DNA of 7,592 bases from Moraxellaceae bacterium (GTDB lineage: Bacteria; Pseudomonadota; Gammaproteobacteria; Pseudomonadales; Moraxellaceae): assembly GCA_030684415.1 (NCBI GenBank), contig JAUXNL010000602.1, positions 1 to 7,592 of the forward strand, given 5' to 3'. Position numbers and translations under genes: made by a program. This document shows, piece after piece, positions 6,031-7,592 of the stretch (the stretch's first letter is position 1; each line of letters opens with the position of its first letter). The notes beneath the pieces are model-generated. The model was not told the DNA's origin and did no database searches. It worked only from the letters and a program-made list of their open reading frames with translations.

Positions 6031-7592
6031 TTACTGTACCAGGACGGCGTATTGCTCCAGTTGCCGGCGCAATGTCGTGGTGTCCTGATTTTTTTGTGTT
6101 GCCATCGCCAGTGCGAAAGCCGCATTTTCCGCTGCCATGGCATAGTCATTTTCATCGGCATAACGCTGTGCGGTTTGTGCATAACGCGCTTCCGGATTTT
6201 GCAGCTCCTTCACCAACTGGTCACCGATGGTGACGGAAATCTTTTCCGTAAGTTGCTGCAGGATTTCCGAGTCTGCTGGCAGGGTGGCGAGCTTGAATGG
6301 CATTCGGAACTGGCCAAGCTCAATGCCTTCATTGCCCTCGTCGGTATGCTCGATCTTGGCGGTATCAGATCCTGTGGCAATCACCTTGCCCGTACGCGCT
6401 TCGACCAGACGGAAAGAGGCGGAAATGATGCCGACCTTACGCATGATTTGCAGGTTGATGGTCACATCCTCACGTTTTTCCTGTGTGGATGTGCGGGCCG
6501 GCTCTGGGGTCTTGCCGCGCTGTGCGTCGGGCAACGCCGCCCACTGCTCATGGGCCGGGTTGCTGGCGGTGATGGTGTCGGTCACGACACGCATGGTTTT
6601 CTTGCTGCGATTCTCGGTGGTGTCGACGCGTGACTCGAGAATTTTGCCTTGGATCAGGTAGTCCGCTGAGGCCAGATCTCCCTGAATGGCGGAGCCAAGC
6701 TCCTTTTCCCGCAAGATGGCCTGGAACTGGTCGCGCTCAATAATGCGGATATCGCCGGGAATTTTTTCGAACAGGTGCTGCGTCACTTTCGAGGCCACAG
6801 CGCCGCCGAATTCGGTATTGCCATTACCATCGGTGAAGGCCGCAGTGCTGACTTTCTTGGTGGCCTTGTTCAAGACTTGTTCTTGCGTGGTGCGCAGATT
6901 GCCGCGCAAGCCGGGGAAGTCGGGATCGAGACTTTCGATCACCTTGAGGTAGCCGAAGGCAAGGCCGGCATTGCCCGCTTTTTGGGCGGCAAGGTGGCGC
7001 TCATTCACTGCTTTGACGAAAGCCGCTTCCTGCACCGGACGCATGGCACCACCACCGGTCTTGAGGCGGATATCGCGTGCCTGTCCGAGCAATTTGTGAG
7101 CGGCGGCCAGTTTGTTCTCGGCCAGTGCCGATCCCGCCTGGGCGAGAAAGTACTCTGCCATGTCGGCCGTGGACTTGTTCAGTCGCTTGAGCACCTCAGG
7201 GAATTGTGGGGTTTGTGCCAGGCCCATGAACTGGGTGTAGGCGTCATCCAGTCGGCCATCAGACAGCGAGTCCCAGAATTTCTTTTCAAACAGACGGGCG
7301 TCGGCCTGGATGATCTGGTTGCCCAATACCTTGTCTTCAGGCGCGGCTTGCTGGAGGGCAGTCAGCGCCTGTTTGGCCTCGCCGTATTGCTCGTTCTTGA
7401 GGGCGGCTTCAGCTTTTTGACGCAGCATGGCGAGCGTTTCGATGCGCTCACGGCTGTAGCGTTCGTCGCCGGTCAGCTTGGCAAGGTCGTCCAGCACGCT
7501 CAAGCGTTGGCCCATTTCGGTTTCGGTGAGCTTGGCGAGCTGATTCTGCTGCGCCGTCACACGCGCTTGGGTCTTGCCCATCAGCACGTTCA
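6031..7592 (-). CDS. CsgG/LpoB-like domain protein with N-terminal helical repeats (5' partial)
   Basis: The frame ends at TAA (complement of 6031-6033) and is still open at the right edge, so the N-terminus is probably missing; GTG at 7587 and ATG at 7581 are only internal candidates, and no signal peptide or lipobox is visible after them. Numbering from GTG 7587 (518 residues): 1-240 is Ala/Leu/Gln-rich and helical, with TPR-like units (AALKNEQYGEAKQALTALQQ at 61-80; a further pair near 150-220). A CsgG-like alpha/beta domain follows (about 244-460): KKVSTAAFTDGNGN, FGGAVASKVTQHL, IRIIERDQFQAILREKEL (the family's 'ER..l..il.E..L' signature, 281-297), SADYLIQGKI (307-316), and SFRLVEARTGKVIATG (391-406). 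It ends with another short TPR-like helix pair (467-515). The family includes the curli secretion pore CsgG and the LpoB-type activator of peptidoglycan synthases. Here a long polar insert replaces the region of the CsgG pore hairpin, so a pore is doubtful. It converges on the kinase gene, sharing its terminator. The cellular role is unknown. Confidence 0.82.
   Translation of the reverse strand, partial: NVLMGKTQARVTAQQNQLAKLTETEMGQRLSVLDDLAKLTGDERYSRERIETLAMLRQKAEAALKNEQYGEAKQALTALQQAAPEDKVLGNQIIQADARLFEKKFWDSLSDGRLDDAYTQFMGLAQTPQFPEVLKRLNKSTADMAEYFLAQAGSALAENKLAAAHKLLGQARDIRLKTGGGAMRPVQEAAFVKAVNERHLAAQKAGNAGLAFGYLKVIESLDPDFPGLRGNLRTTQEQVLNKATKKVSTAAFTDGNGNTEFGGAVASKVTQHLFEKIPGDIRIIERDQFQAILREKELGSAIQGDLASADYLIQGKILESRVDTTENRSKKTMRVVTDTITASNPAHEQWAALPDAQRGKTPEPARTSTQEKREDVTINLQIMRKVGIISASFRLVEARTGKVIATGSDTAKIEHTDEGNEGIELGQFRMPFKLATLPADSEILQQLTEKISVTIGDQLVKELQNPEARYAQTAQRYADENDYAMAAENAAFALAMATQKNQDTTTLRRQLEQYAVLVQ

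Noticed and set aside
5974..6033. The long inverted repeat as a possible mobile-element end, MITE or REP element
   Set aside because: It is a single copy with A and T tracts on opposite sides, placed between two convergent stops, which is fully explained by a bidirectional terminator. No target duplication or second copy is seen.
5974..6633. A 219-codon open frame on + opposite the CsgG-like gene
   Set aside because: It begins inside the bidirectional terminator and is antisense to a well-supported domain protein. Its translation is Cys/Arg-rich with no recognisable domain, and its start region is just the translated inverted repeat.
3804..7592. A complete curli operon suggested by YccT-like and CsgG-like proteins
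   Set aside because: No CsgA/CsgB-type repeats, CsgE, CsgF or CsgD are present, and the CsgG-like protein has helical-repeat regions and an insert unlike the curli pore.

Overview
The window comes from a Gram-negative bacterium, most likely a gamma- or beta-proteobacterium of moderately high GC (my impression; not computed). Pointers are a lipobox lipoprotein, a DUF2057 (YccT-like) protein, a CsgG-like protein, and two secreted proteins whose C-termini carry a Gly-Gly / hydrophobic / Arg-Arg tail resembling GlyGly-CTERM. The genus cannot be told from the sequence. There are five protein genes, no RNA genes, no mobile elements and no CRISPR. The first and last genes are cut by the window edges.

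Left part (1-3781): two tandem genes on + encode large secreted surface proteins of the same architecture. Each has a beta-helix-like region rich in Asn/Gly/Thr, a 'choice-of-anchor Q' motif (C..DQRG......CD.GA), cadherin-like/Ig-like domains, and a C-terminal membrane tail. The second has a clear signal peptide and a CSLREA motif; the N-terminus of the first lies outside the window. The stop of the first and the start of the second share one base (TGATG), so they are very probably cotranscribed and translationally coupled. A strong intrinsic terminator ends this unit.

Middle part (3783-5936): a two-gene + strand unit begins immediately after that terminator. A DUF2057-type outer-membrane lipoprotein is followed after 3 nt by a transmembrane PknB-type Ser/Thr kinase with an intact cytoplasmic catalytic domain, a linker with repeated D-x-A-T-V-V-x-P motifs, one membrane segment, and a periplasmic tail with TPR-like helices.

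Right part (5983-7592): a perfect 19-bp inverted repeat with A and T tracts on its two sides forms a bidirectional terminator between the kinase and a convergent - strand gene. That gene encodes a helical-repeat protein with a CsgG/LpoB-like domain and is open to the right edge.

The genes fit a cell-envelope theme: two anchored surface proteins, a lipoprotein related to the curli modulator YccT/CsgI, an envelope-spanning kinase, and a CsgG-like periplasmic or outer-membrane protein. No curlin subunits, PP2C phosphatase, FHA protein or rhombosortase are in view, so a functional link between the parts is inference. The best candidate for something undescribed is the DUF2057-kinase-CsgG-like neighbourhood beside the tandem CSLREA-type proteins.
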